A DNA stretch of 64,000 bases from the NCBI RefSeq assembly GCF_014648815.1, contig NZ_BMRV01000001.1:620001-684000 (forward strand), written 5' to 3'. Below, piece by piece: positions 53,783-63,784 of this stretch. How positions within the stretch are numbered: position 1 is the first letter of the stretch; each line of letters starts with the position of its first letter. Position numbers and translations under genes: made by a program. Source of the DNA: Streptomyces flaveolus. Its GTDB lineage: Bacteria; Actinomycetota; Actinomycetes; Streptomycetales; Streptomycetaceae. A model generated the notes under the pieces. It was not told the origin of the DNA. It saw nothing but the letters and a program-made list of their open reading frames with translations, and searched no databases.

Positions 53783-54646
53783 GTGAGCGACAACGAGTTG
53801 GGCACGTTCCTGCGCAGCTGGCGCGAGTCCGTCGGCCCCGCCGAGGTGGGGCTCCCGGCCGGCCCCCGCCGCCGCACGCCCGGCCTGCGCCGCGCCGAGC
53901 TGGCGACGCTCGCCGGCGTCAGCGTCGAGTACCTCACCCGGCTGGAACAGGGGCGCGACCGCCACCCGTCCGCCCAGGTGCTCGGCGCCCTCGCGGACGC
54001 GCTGAACCTGTCCCTGAGCAACCGCATGGTGCTGCGCCGGCTGACCAAGGAGGCCGACGGCGGAGACCCGCTCCTGTGCGCGGCGGCCCCGCCGCTCGGC
54101 CGTGAGGCGCGGCCCACCGTGCGTGCCGTCCTGGACCGGCTGGAACCCGCCCCCGCCGCGGTGCTGAACTGGATCGGCGACGTCCTCGCCCACACCGCCG
54201 GCTACGCCCGGCTCACCGGCCCCCTCGGCCTGCTCGACGCCGAGCAGCCCAACCTGCTGCGCCACCTGTTCACCGACGAGCGCGCCCGCGACGCCTACCC
54301 CGAGTGGGACCGTGTCGCCGACGACCTGGTCGCCCGGCTCCGGCACAACGCCCCGCTGCGGGACCCGTACGTCGCCGAGCTGGCCGACGAGCTGACGGTG
54401 ACGGCGGGCGCGGAGTTCACCGACCGCTTCGCCGACCTCGCCCTGACCCCGCGACGCGTCGGCGCCCAGCACGTCCGGCACCCGGAGGCCGGCCCGCTGA
54501 ACCTGCTGCACGAGACGCTCGCGCTCCCCGAGGACGGTCAGTGGATCGTGGTGCACCTGCCGGCGGACGACGCCACGGCCGCCGCCCTGGACCGCCTCGA
54601 CGGCCGCCGTCCCGGCGCCCTGCGGGCCGTACGGCCGGCCGGCTGA
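53783..54646 (+). CDS. XRE family regulator with MmyB-like ligand domain
   Basis: 287 residues. N-terminal helix-turn-helix with RRTPGLRRAELATLAGVSVEYLTRLEQGRDRHPSAQVLGALADALNLS, followed by the MmyB-like PAS domain: PAAVLNWIGDVLAHTAGYARLTGPLGLL, ARDAYPEWDRVADDLVARLRHN and TPRRVGAQHVRHPEAGPLNLLHETLALPEDGQWIVVHLPADD. Members bind fatty-acyl-like ligands (MmyB and related) and often repress a divergent oxidoreductase or lipid-binding gene, here YceI. GTG start, apparently leaderless. Confidence 0.92.
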   Translation: MSDNELGTFLRSWRESVGPAEVGLPAGPRRRTPGLRRAELATLAGVSVEYLTRLEQGRDRHPSAQVLGALADALNLSLSNRMVLRRLTKEADGGDPLLCAAAPPLGREARPTVRAVLDRLEPAPAAVLNWIGDVLAHTAGYARLTGPLGLLDAEQPNLLRHLFTDERARDAYPEWDRVADDLVARLRHNAPLRDPYVAELADELTVTAGAEFTDRFADLALTPRRVGAQHVRHPEAGPLNLLHETLALPEDGQWIVVHLPADDATAAALDRLDGRRPGALRAVRPAG

Positions 54647-54659
54647 GACCGTCGGGCCG

Positions 54660-55568
54660 TCAGAGGGCCACCTCGCGGGCGTAGGGAGGCTCCGCGCCCG
54701 CGCGCGAACAGGTGACCGCCGCCGCGCGGGCGGCGAAGCCGAGCAGGCCGGCCCAGCCGTCGGGCCCCAGTGCGGCCACCGCGTGCTCGTCGAGCGCGTC
54801 CCGCACCGCCAGGCCGTGCAGCAGCGCCGCGTTCACCGTGTCGCCGGCGCCGATGGTGTCCACCACCTCGACCCGCTCGCCCGGCACCGCGTACTCGCCC
54901 CCGTCGCGGGTGAACGCCGTCAGCCCCTCGCCGCCGCGGGTGATCACCACCGCCGCCGGACCGGCCGCCAGCCACTCCTGGGGGGCGCCGCCGAGCCACT
55001 CGGCGTCCTCCGCGGACAGCTTCAGCAGCGACACCGACGGCAGCCAGCTCTTGAACCGGGCCCGGTAGGCGTCCGGGTCCGGGATCAGCCCCGCCCGGAT
55101 GTTCGGGTCGAGCGCCGTGAACACGCCCCGCGCCGCCGTCTCCCGCAGCAGCTCCTCGTACGCGCTCGCCCCCGGCTCCAGCACCAGCGAACAGGTGCCG
55201 AAGGACACCGCCCGGGTGTTCGGCGGCAGCGCGGACGGCACCGTGAACAGCCGGTCCGCGGTGCCCTCCACGTAGAAGGAGTACGCGGCGGAACCGTCCG
55301 CGCCGACCGTGGCCACGGCGAGCGTCGTCGGCTCGGCCCCGCGCTGCACCGGCGACACGTCCACGCCGGTCTCGCGCAGCCGGTCCAGCAGCGCCTCGCC
55401 GAAGGCGTCGTACGACACCCGGGAGCAGAAGGCGGCGGGGGAGCCGAGGCGGCCCAGCGCGACGGCGGTGTTGTACGGGCCGCCGCCGAGCGCCGGGCGC
55501 AGCGCGGCGAGGGCACCCGTGCCCTGCGGTACCAGGTCGATCAGTGCCTCACCGGCGACGACGATCAC
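54660..55568 (-). CDS. PfkB family sugar kinase (fructokinase-like)
   Basis: 302 residues. Ribokinase-family signatures: VVAGEALIDLVPQG, LRPALGGGPYNTAVALGRLG, DPNIRAGLIPDPDAYRARF and the catalytic VVDTIGAGDTVNAALLHGLAV. The order and the GGGPYNTAVALGRLG motif are closest to bacterial fructokinases. It phosphorylates a sugar in the cytoplasm using ATP; specificity is inferred only. The GTG start overlaps the stop of the LacI gene (GTGA), so regulator and kinase form one operon controlled by the operator at 56708-56735. Confidence 0.9.
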   Translation of the reverse strand: MIVVAGEALIDLVPQGTGALAALRPALGGGPYNTAVALGRLGSPAAFCSRVSYDAFGEALLDRLRETGVDVSPVQRGAEPTTLAVATVGADGSAAYSFYVEGTADRLFTVPSALPPNTRAVSFGTCSLVLEPGASAYEELLRETAARGVFTALDPNIRAGLIPDPDAYRARFKSWLPSVSLLKLSAEDAEWLGGAPQEWLAAGPAAVVITRGGEGLTAFTRDGGEYAVPGERVEVVDTIGAGDTVNAALLHGLAVRDALDEHAVAALGPDGWAGLLGFAARAAAVTCSRAGAEPPYAREVAL

Positions 55569-56626
55569 GGGAGGGTCCTTTCGTGGTCCGGTTCCAAGAC
55601 GTGCCGGGGCTGCTCGGGGCAGCCGCAGGAGGTGCGGTGGACGAAGGCGCAGGGCAGCCGCACGGTTCTCGCCGGCCGGTCCGGTGCGGCGAGCCGCTCC
55701 AGCAGCAGCCGGACGGCCCGGGCACCGATGTCCCTGCTGGGCTGTGCGACGGCGGTCAGGCGCGGTGCGAACAGGTCCGCCCAGGCGAAGTCGTCGAAGC
55801 AGCACAGCGCGAGATCGCCGGGCACGGACAGACCGCGGTCCCGCAGGGCGCGCAGGGCACCGATGGTCATCGCGTTGTTGGCGGTGACCAGCGCGGTGGG
55901 CGGCTCCGCGAGGGACAGCAGGGCCGCCGTGGCCCGTTCGCCGCCGGCCGCGTCGGAGTCGCCGTGCACCACCAGCCGCTCGTCGTAGGGCAGCCCGGCG
56001 GCGGTGAGGCCGTCCCGGTACCCGGTGATCCGCTCGCGCGTCGTGCTGAACCCCGGCCGGCCCGCGACCAGGCCGATCCGCCGGTGACCGAGCCCGGTGA
56101 GATGGCCGACGAGCCCGGTGGTGGGCCCGGCGCTCTCCGCGCACACCTGGTCGAAGCGAGGGCCGCCGCTGTCCGGCGGGTCGACGACCCGGTCGAGGAA
56201 CACGGCGGGCACCCGGTGGCGCGCCAGGTAGGCGACGAGTGCGCCCGGATCGGCGGACGGCGCGACGATCATGCCGTCCACGCGACGCTCGTGCAGCAGC
56301 CGCACGACCGTGAGTTCGTGCCCGGGGTCGTCGTGCGGGTCGGCGATGAGCAGGCTGTAGCCGTGCTCCAGGGCCTCGGCCTCCACGCCCTGGAGGATCT
56401 CCGTGAAGTAGGGATTGCTGATCGCCGAGACCGCGAGCCCGAGGGAGCGGGTCCGGGAGGTCACCAGCGAGCGGGCGAGGGTGTTCGGGGTGTAGCCGAG
56501 CTCCTCGACGGCGTCCAGCACCGCCTGGCGGGTGTGCGGCAGCACGGGACGGGTGTCGTTGAGCACGTGCGAGACCGTCGCCACGGAGACGCCCGCGCAC
56601 CGCGCGACGTCGGCCATGGTTGCCAC
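55565..56626 (-). CDS. LacI family transcriptional repressor
   Basis: 353 residues. HTH with ADVARCAGVSVATVSHVLN and the hinge helix TPNTLARSLVTSR at residues about 4-60, then the periplasmic-binding-like effector domain: LGLAVSAISNPYFTEILQGVEAEALEHGYSLLIADPHDD and DGMIVAPSADPGALVAYLARHRVPAVFLDRVV. The C-terminal end has a Cys/Pro segment (TSCGCPEQPRHV). The effector is probably a sugar related to the PfkB substrate. GTG 56626 or ATG 56617 start. A long palindromic operator lies 82 bases upstream. Confidence 0.93.
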   Translation of the reverse strand: MATMADVARCAGVSVATVSHVLNDTRPVLPHTRQAVLDAVEELGYTPNTLARSLVTSRTRSLGLAVSAISNPYFTEILQGVEAEALEHGYSLLIADPHDDPGHELTVVRLLHERRVDGMIVAPSADPGALVAYLARHRVPAVFLDRVVDPPDSGGPRFDQVCAESAGPTTGLVGHLTGLGHRRIGLVAGRPGFSTTRERITGYRDGLTAAGLPYDERLVVHGDSDAAGGERATAALLSLAEPPTALVTANNAMTIGALRALRDRGLSVPGDLALCCFDDFAWADLFAPRLTAVAQPSRDIGARAVRLLLERLAAPDRPARTVRLPCAFVHRTSCGCPEQPRHVLEPDHERTLP

Positions 56627-56707
56627 CGGAGCGCCCCTTCCGTCGTAGGCCTGTCGTGCTCCCCGTTGTGCTGGTGCTGCCGGGGAGCGTATCCCGTCCC
56701 CGGGCGG

Positions 56708-56735
56708 ACGTAAACGTTTGCGCAATCGCTTACGT
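56708..56735. promoter_or_regulatory. 28-base palindromic operator for the LacI repressor
   Basis: Symmetric around TTGCGCAA (56718-56725): arms begin ACGTAAACG and end CGCTTACGT, 24 of 28 positions obeying dyad symmetry. Like other LacI-family operators it has a central CG. It lies between the divergent lacI-pfkB and Rieske genes, 82 bases before the former and 102 before the latter. Confidence 0.8.
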
Positions 56736-56836
56736 CGGTGATTGCGGTGCGCCCTCCGCACGGCGACCCACCCGGACGCACATCGCGCGCCGCCGGATAT
56801 CGTCGCCCTGCACACCCCCGACCAGTGGAGATCCCC

Positions 56837-57259
56837 ATGCCCGGCCGCCCCGTCCCGAGCCGTCGTACCGTCCTGCGCTCGGCGGCCCTCACGCCCGTCG
56901 CCGGGCTCGGTCTGGCCGCCTGCTCACCGGGGGACGACGGTGCGGCCGCGCAGCCGACCGCGCCCGTCGACCTCGGCGCGGAGGGCGAGGTCGCCGAGGG
57001 CGCCGCCAAGCTCTACCGGGACCAGAACGTGGTGGTGAGCCGGGCCGAGGACGGCTCGCTGAAGGCCTACAGCACGATCTGCACGCACGCGGGGTGCCCC
57101 ATCAAGAAGCTGGAGGGCACCAAGCTGGTCTGCCCCTGCCACGGCAGTGAATTCGACGCCCGCACCGGCGAGGTGCTGCACGCCCCGGCGACCGTGGCGC
57201 TCATGGAACTGCGCGTCGACGTGCGGCAGGGCCGGATCGTCGCGACGCCCGAGGCCTGA
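56837..57259 (+). CDS. Rieske [2Fe-2S] lipoprotein with Tat-like signal
   Basis: 140 residues. The N-terminus has the twin-arginine pair in SRRTVLRSAALTP and a lipobox LGLAACSPG at residues about 25-33, so it should be exported folded and lipid-anchored. The cluster motifs are STICTHAGCPIKK (CxHxGC) and VCPCHGSEFDARTGEVLHAP (CxxH). Small secreted Rieske proteins serve in electron transfer outside the membrane; the partner is unknown. The ATG follows GTGGAG at six bases. It faces away from the LacI operator, which may also regulate it. Confidence 0.92.
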   Translation: MPGRPVPSRRTVLRSAALTPVAGLGLAACSPGDDGAAAQPTAPVDLGAEGEVAEGAAKLYRDQNVVVSRAEDGSLKAYSTICTHAGCPIKKLEGTKLVCPCHGSEFDARTGEVLHAPATVALMELRVDVRQGRIVATPEA

Positions 57260-57284
57260 TGGGGCCCGGATCAGCGGCGCCCGT

Positions 57285-58280
57285 TCACGCCCAGTCCCAC
57301 GCGATCCCCAGCATGCCCGGCCGTACCCGCGCCTCCACGAGGTGCACCGAGTGGTGCGGCCCGTTCATGGCCAGCTCCCGACGGCCGCCGCGCGGCGCCG
57401 CCGCCGAGTGCTGCGTGAACCGCCGGCAGCGCACGGGCGGGGCCGACGCGTCGAAGCCCACCTGGAGGGCGTACTGCCCGCCCGCCGCGCCGAACGCGCG
57501 GACGTACTCGTGCGACACGCCCGCGGTGCCGTCCTCGACGCCGTAGCGGAAGAGATAGGTGTCCCCGGCCCGCAGGCGGGTGTCGAAGAGCAGCTCCGTC
57601 ACCAGCACACCGGTGTCGTGGTGGGTGCGGACGCGCCCCGTACGGCAGTTCTCCAGCGCGTGGACGGCCATCCGCGCGGGAGCGCACCCCGGGTCGCCGT
57701 GGTGGACGGCGACGAAGCGGTCGACGCCGTCCCGGTGGGCGCGGACGATGTGGTGCGACTCGCGCCCCGCCAGCTCGCGCCGGGCCCCGATCCGGACCCG
57801 TTCGTGGTGCCCGAGGGTGAGCAGCCCGTCGTCCGCCGACGGGTGGCCGAGCTCGCCCAGCAGCCGGTCCAGGACGCCGGAGGCCTCGACACGGGCCCGG
57901 TAGGAGCGCACCGCGGGCCGGTGTGCCGCCGTCGGCTCGTCGGTCTCGGCGAGCAGGCGTATCAGCGACTCCTCGGGCAGCTGGAGTATCTCCTCCAGGG
58001 CCCGCACGGCCCGCAGCGACTCCGGACGCTGCGGACGCCGGGCGCCCTGCTGCCAGTAGCTCAGGCTCGTGACGCCCACCGTCACCCCGTGCCGCGACAG
58101 ATGGTGCTGGACGCGCTGCAACGGGAGTCCGCGCGCGGCGATCGCGGCGCGCAGGGCGACGTGGAACGGGCCGCCGCGCAGGACCGAGTCGAGTTCCGCG
58201 GTGTCGGTGCCCGCGGTGACGACGTCCGCGATGTCGGCGTCAGCGATGTCGGCGTCCGCGTGCTGTGTGGCGTGCGGCAT
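57285..58280 (-). CDS. helix-turn-helix regulator with unknown C-terminal domain
   Basis: 331 residues. After a short acidic repeat (ADADIADADIADV) the N-terminal part has an XRE-like HTH: FHVALRAAIAARGLPLQRVQHHLSRHGVTVGVTSLSYWQQGARRPQRPESLRAVRALEEIL. The C-terminal part is beta-rich (GLLTLGHHERVRIGARRELAG, THHDTGVLVTELLFDTRLRAGDTYLFRYGVED) with no family I can name. It probably senses a ligand or protein. Convergent with the Rieske gene; ATG start with AAAGG upstream. Confidence 0.8.
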   Translation of the reverse strand: MPHATQHADADIADADIADVVTAGTDTAELDSVLRGGPFHVALRAAIAARGLPLQRVQHHLSRHGVTVGVTSLSYWQQGARRPQRPESLRAVRALEEILQLPEESLIRLLAETDEPTAAHRPAVRSYRARVEASGVLDRLLGELGHPSADDGLLTLGHHERVRIGARRELAGRESHHIVRAHRDGVDRFVAVHHGDPGCAPARMAVHALENCRTGRVRTHHDTGVLVTELLFDTRLRAGDTYLFRYGVEDGTAGVSHEYVRAFGAAGGQYALQVGFDASAPPVRCRRFTQHSAAAPRGGRRELAMNGPHHSVHLVEARVRPGMLGIAWDWA

Positions 58281-58615
58281 GCAGGGGCCTTTCTGTGAAT
58301 GTTCACAACGGCTGGTCGGACCGTTCGGCGCGGATCCGCGGGGCCCGCCCCCTGTCGCGGCGCAGGGGAGGTCTTCACATCCGTACGCCGCGCTCCAGGG
58401 CCCCGAGTTCCCCCGCATTGAAGCGTGTTGACCTAGTCCCGACAACACCTGAAGCCGCACCGCGGCACACTCCTGGCCGAGAACGCACGGGCCCGCGCCC
58501 CCTGGGCCACCGCGCGTGACCGACCGGACCCGGACGGTCCCCGGACGGCCTGCCGCGGGGTGTCGCCGCCGGCTGTCCACAGGGGCCCGCGCCCGTCGTC
58601 CACAGCCCCGTCGGA

Positions 58616-58638
58616 CTGTCGGTCCCCGCCAGTAGGGT
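58616..58638 (+). promoter_or_regulatory. RecA-NDp/PafBC-type damage promoter of uvrC
   Basis: CTGTCGGTC (58616-58624), 8 bases, TAGGGT (58633-58638). Matches TTGTCRGTG-N8-TANNNT at seven of nine upstream positions. The -10 ends seven bases before the uvrC ATG, predicting a leaderless mRNA. Confidence 0.7.
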
Positions 58639-58645
58639 GTGAGTC

Positions 58646-60703
58646 ATGGCCGACCCCTCCAGCTACCGCCCCAGGCCGGGAGAGATCCCGGACACCCCGG
58701 GGGTGTACAGGTTCCGTGACGAGCACCGCCGGGTGATCTACGTCGGAAAGGCGAAGAGCCTGCGCCAGCGCCTGGCGAACTACTTCCAGGACCTGGCGAA
58801 CCTCCACCCCCGCACCCGCAGCATGGTCACCACCGCCGCGTCCGTGGAGTGGACGGTGGTGTCCACGGAGGTCGAGGCCCTGCAGCTGGAGTACTCCTGG
58901 ATCAAGGAGTACGACCCCCGGTTCAACGTCAAGTACCGCGACGACAAGAGCTACCCCTACCTCGCGGTGACGATGAACGAGGAGTTCCCGCGCGTGCAGG
59001 TGATGCGCGGCCACAAGAAGAAGGGCGTGCGCTACTTCGGGCCGTACGGGCACGCGTGGGCGATCCGCGACACGGTCGACCTGCTGCTGCGCGTCTTCCC
59101 GGTGCGCACCTGCTCGGCCGGTGTCTTCAAGAACGCCGCCCGCACCGGCCGCCCCTGCCTGCTCGGCTACATCGGCAAGTGCTCCGCGCCCTGCGTCGGC
59201 CGGATCTCCCCGGACGACCACTGGGACCTCGCCGACGAGTTCTGCGACTTCATGGCCGGCCGCACGGGCACCTACCTGCGCCGCCTGGAGAAGCAGATGG
59301 CCGAGGCGGCCGAGGACATGGAGTACGAGCGGGCGGCCCGCCTGCGCGACGACATCGGGGCCCTGAAGAAGGCCATGGAGAAGAGCGCGGTCGTGCTCGC
59401 CGACGCGACCGACGCCGACCTGATCGCCGTCGCCGAGGACGAGCTGGAGGCGGCCGTCCAGATCTTCCACGTGCGCGGCGGACGCGTGCGCGGGCAGCGC
59501 GGCTGGGTCACCGACAAGGTCGAGGACATCACCACCGGCGCCCTCGTCGAGCACGCCCTCCAGCAGCTCTACGGCGAGGAGCGGGGCGACGCCGTCCCCA
59601 AGGAGGTCCTGGTCCCGGCCCTGCCCGACCCGGTCGAGCCGGTGCAGCAGTGGCTCACCGACCGCCGCGGCTCGGGCGTGTCGCTGCGCATCCCGCAGCG
59701 TGGCGACAAGAAGGCGCTCATGGAGACCGTCCAGCGCAACGCCCAGCAGGCCCTTGTGCTGCACAAGACCAAGCGCGCCTCCGACCTGACCACGCGCTCG
59801 CGTGCCCTGGAGGAGATCGCCGAGGCCCTCGGCCTGGACAGCGCCCCGCTGCGGATCGAGTGCTACGACATCTCCCACCTCCAGGGGGACGACGTGGTGG
59901 CCTCCATGGTCGTGTTCGAGGACGGACTGGCCCGGAAGAGCGAATACCGCCGGTTCCAGATCAAAGGCTTCGAGGGACAGGACGACGTCCGTTCCATGCA
60001 CGAGGTGATCACCCGCCGCTTCCGGCGCTACCTGGCCGAGAAGGAGCGGACCGGCGAGTGGGCGGACGGCGACGAGGTCGTGGAGGGGGAGCCGCTCAAG
60101 GACGAGGACGGCCGTCCCAGGCGCTTCGCCTACCCGCCCCAGCTCGTCGTCGTCGACGGCGGGCAGCCGCAGGTCGCGGCGGCCCAGCGGGCCCTGGACG
60201 AGCTCGGCATCGACGACATCGCCGTGTGCGGCCTCGCCAAGCGGCTGGAGGAGGTCTGGCTGCCCCGCGAGGACGACCCCGTCGTGCTGCCCCGCACCAG
60301 CGAGGGCCTGTATCTGCTCCAGCGGGTCCGCGACGAGGCCCACCGTTTCGCGATCACCTATCAGCGCAGCAAACGCGCCAAGCGCTTCCGGGCGAGCCCC
60401 CTGGACGACGTGCCCGGCCTGGGGGAGACCCGCAAGCAGGCGCTGATCAAGCACTTCGGTTCGGTGAAGAAGCTCCGGTCGGCGACGATCGACCAGATCT
60501 GCGAGGTACCCGGCATAGGCCGCAAGACGGCCGAGACGGTCGCCGTGGCCCTCGCCGGGGCGACCCCGGCCGCGCCCGCCGTGAACACGGCGACCGGAGA
60601 GATCATGGAAGACGACGACGGGGCACCCGGGACGACGGAGGATGCCCCGGGGGAGCCCGTACCCGCGGGCACCCCGGACGAACGACGGGGGCAGGAGAGA
60701 TGA
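58646..60703 (+). CDS. uvrC: excinuclease ABC subunit C
   Basis: 685 residues; makes both incisions in nucleotide excision repair. N-terminal GIY-YIG nuclease ([31 protein letters not shown]), the UvrB-binding UVR domain ([24 protein letters not shown]), the RNase H-like second nuclease with catalytic acidic residues ([23 protein letters not shown] and VVDGGQPQV) and tandem helix-hairpin-helix motifs ([14 protein letters not shown] and [14 protein letters not shown]). Heads the overlapping uvrC-rapZ-yvcK-whiA set; preceded by a damage-inducible promoter; leaderless start. Confidence 0.98.
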   Translation: MADPSSYRPRPGEIPDTPGVYRFRDEHRRVIYVGKAKSLRQRLANYFQDLANLHPRTRSMVTTAASVEWTVVSTEVEALQLEYSWIKEYDPRFNVKYRDDKSYPYLAVTMNEEFPRVQVMRGHKKKGVRYFGPYGHAWAIRDTVDLLLRVFPVRTCSAGVFKNAARTGRPCLLGYIGKCSAPCVGRISPDDHWDLADEFCDFMAGRTGTYLRRLEKQMAEAAEDMEYERAARLRDDIGALKKAMEKSAVVLADATDADLIAVAEDELEAAVQIFHVRGGRVRGQRGWVTDKVEDITTGALVEHALQQLYGEERGDAVPKEVLVPALPDPVEPVQQWLTDRRGSGVSLRIPQRGDKKALMETVQRNAQQALVLHKTKRASDLTTRSRALEEIAEALGLDSAPLRIECYDISHLQGDDVVASMVVFEDGLARKSEYRRFQIKGFEGQDDVRSMHEVITRRFRRYLAEKERTGEWADGDEVVEGEPLKDEDGRPRRFAYPPQLVVVDGGQPQVAAAQRALDELGIDDIAVCGLAKRLEEVWLPREDDPVVLPRTSEGLYLLQRVRDEAHRFAITYQRSKRAKRFRASPLDDVPGLGETRKQALIKHFGSVKKLRSATIDQICEVPGIGRKTAETVAVALAGATPAAPAVNTATGEIMEDDDGAPGTTEDAPGEPVPAGTPDERRGQER

Positions 60704-61716
60704 CCGAGCACGACACACAGCACGCCACGGGACGAGAACAGACCCAGGCCACGGCCGGTGAGGAAGCGGGCCCGCAGACGGCCCGGCCCGACGGACGCCA
60801 GGACGACGGAGCACAGGTGAGTACGGGCAAGGAAACAGCCGGGGCGCAGGAGGCGGCCATCCCCGAGCTGGTGATCATCTCCGGCATGTCCGGGGCCGGC
60901 CGCTCGACGGCCGCCAAGTGTCTGGAGGACCTGGGCTGGTTCGTCGTCGACAACCTGCCGCCCGCGCTGATCCCCACCATGGTGGAGCTGGGCGCCCGCT
61001 CGCAGGGCAACGTGGCGCGGATCGCCGTGGTCGTGGACGTCCGCGGCCGGCGCTTCTTCGACAACCTGCGCGAGTCCCTCGCCGACCTCGACGCCCGCGG
61101 CGTCACCCGGCGGATCGTCTTCCTGGAGTCCTCCGAAGAGGCACTGGTGCGCCGCTTCGAGTCGGTGCGCCGCCCGCACCCCCTCCAGGGCGACGGCCGC
61201 ATCGTCGACGGCATCGCCGCCGAGCGGCAGCTGCTGCGCGAGCTGCGCGGCGATGCCGACCTGGTGATCGACACCTCCAGCCTCAACGTGCACGAGCTGC
61301 GCGCCAAGATGGACGCCCAGTTCGCCGGCGAGGAGGAGCCCGAGCTGCGGGCCACCGTCATGTCGTTCGGCTTCAAGTACGGCCTGCCGGTCGACGCCGA
61401 CCTGGTCGTGGACATGCGCTTCCTGCCCAACCCGCACTGGGTCCCGGAGCTGCGCCCGTTCACCGGCCTGAACGAGGAGGTGTCGTCGTACGTCCTCAAC
61501 CAGCCAGGGGCCAAGGAGTTCCTCGACCGCTATGCCGAGCTGCTCCAGCTGATCGCCGCGGGCTACCGTCGTGAGGGCAAGCGCTATGTGACCGTCGCCG
61601 TCGGCTGCACCGGCGGCAAGCACCGGTCCGTGGCCATGTCGGAGAAGCTCGCCGCCCGGCTCGCCGCCGAGGGCGTGGAGACGGTGGTCGTCCACCGGGA
61701 CATGGGACGGGAATGA
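60700..61716 (+). CDS. rapZ: RapZ-like nucleotide-binding protein
   Basis: 338 residues. P-loop [33 protein letters not shown]: the usual GKS/T is GRS, as in other actinobacterial RapZ. Then the central [18 protein letters not shown] and [25 protein letters not shown], and the C-terminal [25 protein letters not shown] that in Escherichia coli forms the RNA- and amino-sugar-sensing domain. The first about 50 residues are a polar extension not in the core family. Its ATG overlaps the uvrC stop (ATGA). Confidence 0.95.
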   Translation: MTEHDTQHATGREQTQATAGEEAGPQTARPDGRQDDGAQVSTGKETAGAQEAAIPELVIISGMSGAGRSTAAKCLEDLGWFVVDNLPPALIPTMVELGARSQGNVARIAVVVDVRGRRFFDNLRESLADLDARGVTRRIVFLESSEEALVRRFESVRRPHPLQGDGRIVDGIAAERQLLRELRGDADLVIDTSSLNVHELRAKMDAQFAGEEEPELRATVMSFGFKYGLPVDADLVVDMRFLPNPHWVPELRPFTGLNEEVSSYVLNQPGAKEFLDRYAELLQLIAAGYRREGKRYVTVAVGCTGGKHRSVAMSEKLAARLAAEGVETVVVHRDMGRE

Positions 61717-62804
61717 CAGGACGTACTCCGCGGCTGAGCAGGCTGCGCCGGGTGGTGCCCGAGGGGCGCGGCGGCAGGCCCGCCGACGCCCGCGCCGCCC
61801 GGCCCGAACAGGCGCGCGGCGGCAAGCCGCGCCGCCGGGGCGCCCAGCCCAAGGTCGTCGCCCTCGGCGGCGGCATGGGCCTGTCCGCCTCGCTCGCCGC
61901 ACTGCGCCGGATCACCGGCGACCTCACCGCCGTCGTCACCGTGGCCGACGACGGCGGCTCCAGCGGGCGGCTCCGCGACGAGCTGGGCGTCCTGCCGCCC
62001 GGCGACCTGCGCAAGGCGCTGGCCGCCCTGTGCGGCGACGACGACTGGGGCCAGACCTGGGCCCGCGTCATCCAGCACCGCTTCCAGTCCCAGGGCGACC
62101 TGCACGAACACGCGGTCGGCAATCTGCTGATCGTCGCCCTGTGGGAGCAGCTCGGCGACCACGTCCAGGCTCTCGACCTGGTCGGCAAGCTGCTCGGCGC
62201 GCACGGGCGCGTGCTGCCCATGTCCGCCGTACCGCTGGAGCTCCAGGCCCTGGTCAGGGGCCACGACCCGGAGCGGCCGGAGGAGGTCGACACCGTACGG
62301 GGACAGGCCACCGTCGCCCTCACCCCGGGCGAGGTGCAGTCCGTGCACCTGGTGCCGAACGACCCGCCCGCCGTCCCCGAGGCGGTCGAAGCCGTCCTGG
62401 ACGCGGACTGGGTGGTGCTCGGCCCCGGCTCCTGGTTCTCCTCGGTCATTCCGCACCTGCTCGTCCCCGATCTGCTGGACGCGCTGGTCGAGACGAAGGC
62501 GCGCCGGGTGCTCTCCTTGAACCTCGCCCCGCAGCCCGGAGAAACCGAGGGCTTCTCCCCGCAGCGTCATTTGGAGGTTTTGGGACGACACGCCCCTAAA
62601 CTCGCCCTGGACGTGGTGCTGGCCGACGAGGCCGCCGTGCCCGACCGTGACTCGCTCGCCGACGCCGCGAAACGGTTCGGCGCCGCGGTCGAACTCGCTC
62701 CGGTCGCCCGGACCGACGGGACCCCGAGGCACGACCCGGAGCTGCTGGCCGCCGCGTACGACCGTATTTTTCGGATGCATGGAAGGATCGGCCCATGGCG
62801 ATGA
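61713..62804 (+). CDS. yvcK: gluconeogenesis factor YvcK/CofD family
   Basis: 363 residues. The CofD-like fold has [77 protein letters not shown] and [27 protein letters not shown]. YvcK proteins affect carbon use and cell envelope in Bacillus and mycobacteria; here it sits in the conserved actinobacterial and firmicute rapZ-yvcK-whiA order. Start overlaps the rapZ stop (ATGA) and end overlaps whiA by 10 bases. The N-terminal 45 residues are Arg-rich and variable. Confidence 0.96.
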   Translation: MTGRTPRLSRLRRVVPEGRGGRPADARAARPEQARGGKPRRRGAQPKVVALGGGMGLSASLAALRRITGDLTAVVTVADDGGSSGRLRDELGVLPPGDLRKALAALCGDDDWGQTWARVIQHRFQSQGDLHEHAVGNLLIVALWEQLGDHVQALDLVGKLLGAHGRVLPMSAVPLELQALVRGHDPERPEEVDTVRGQATVALTPGEVQSVHLVPNDPPAVPEAVEAVLDADWVVLGPGSWFSSVIPHLLVPDLLDALVETKARRVLSLNLAPQPGETEGFSPQRHLEVLGRHAPKLALDVVLADEAAVPDRDSLADAAKRFGAAVELAPVARTDGTPRHDPELLAAAYDRIFRMHGRIGPWR

Positions 62805-63784
62805 CGGCAGCGGTGAAGGATGAGATCTCCCGGCTTCCCGTCACCCGGACCTGCTGCAGAAAGGCGGAGGTCTCCGCCGTTCTGCGGTTCGCCGGCGGCC
62901 TTCACCTGGTGAGCGGGCGCATCGTGATCGAGGCGGAGCTGGACACCGCGATGGCGGCCCGGCGGCTCAAGCGGGACATCCTGGAGATCTTCGGGCACAG
63001 CTCCGAGCTGATCGTGATGGCGCCGGGCGGTCTGCGCCGCGGCTCGCGTTACGTCGTACGGGTGGTCGCGGGCGGTGACCAGCTGGCCCGGCAGACCGGC
63101 CTGGTGGACGGACGGGGCCGGCCGATCCGCGGCCTGCCGCCGCAGGTGGTCTCGGGGGCCACCTGTGACGCCGAGGCCGCCTGGCGCGGGGCCTTTCTGG
63201 CGCACGGCTCGCTCACCGAGCCCGGCCGTTCCTCCTCCCTCGAGGTGACCTGCCCGGGCCCCGAGGCCGCGCTCGCCCTGGTCGGCGCCGCCCGCCGGCT
63301 GTCGATCGCCGCCAAGGCCCGTGAGGTGCGTGGCGTGGACCGGGTCGTCGTCCGTGACGGCGACGCGATCGGCGCGCTGCTCACCCGGCTCGGCGCCCAC
63401 GAGTCGGTGCTGGCCTGGGAGGAGCGGCGGATGCGCCGCGAGGTGCGGGCCACCGCCAACCGCCTCGCCAACTTCGACGACGCCAACCTGCGCCGCTCGG
63501 CGCGCGCGGCCGTCGCGGCCGGTGCCCGGGTCCAGCGGGCCCTGGAGATCCTCGCCGACGACGTGCCCGAGCACCTCGCCGCGGCCGGCCGGCTGCGCAT
63601 GGAGCACAAGCAGGCCTCGCTGGAGGAGCTCGGCGCTCTCGCCGACCCGCCGCTGACCAAGGACGCCGTCGCCGGCCGCATCCGCCGCCTGCTGGCCATG
63701 GCCGACAAGCGGGCCTCGGACCTCGGCATCCCGGGCACGGAGGCCAACCTCGGCGAGGAGCTCGCCGACAACCTCGTCGGCTGA
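62795..63784 (+). CDS. whiA: sporulation and cell-division regulator WhiA
   Basis: 329 residues. The N-terminal degenerate LAGLIDADG homing-endonuclease-like domain: [45 protein letters not shown], then [46 protein letters not shown], and the C-terminal [40 protein letters not shown]. WhiA acts with WhiB to start sporulation septation. Start ATG 62795 with GGAAGG upstream, overlapping yvcK; ATG 62801 is also possible. Followed by a strong terminator. Confidence 0.97.
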   Translation: MAMTAAVKDEISRLPVTRTCCRKAEVSAVLRFAGGLHLVSGRIVIEAELDTAMAARRLKRDILEIFGHSSELIVMAPGGLRRGSRYVVRVVAGGDQLARQTGLVDGRGRPIRGLPPQVVSGATCDAEAAWRGAFLAHGSLTEPGRSSSLEVTCPGPEAALALVGAARRLSIAAKAREVRGVDRVVVRDGDAIGALLTRLGAHESVLAWEERRMRREVRATANRLANFDDANLRRSARAAVAAGARVQRALEILADDVPEHLAAAGRLRMEHKQASLEELGALADPPLTKDAVAGRIRRLLAMADKRASDLGIPGTEANLGEELADNLVG

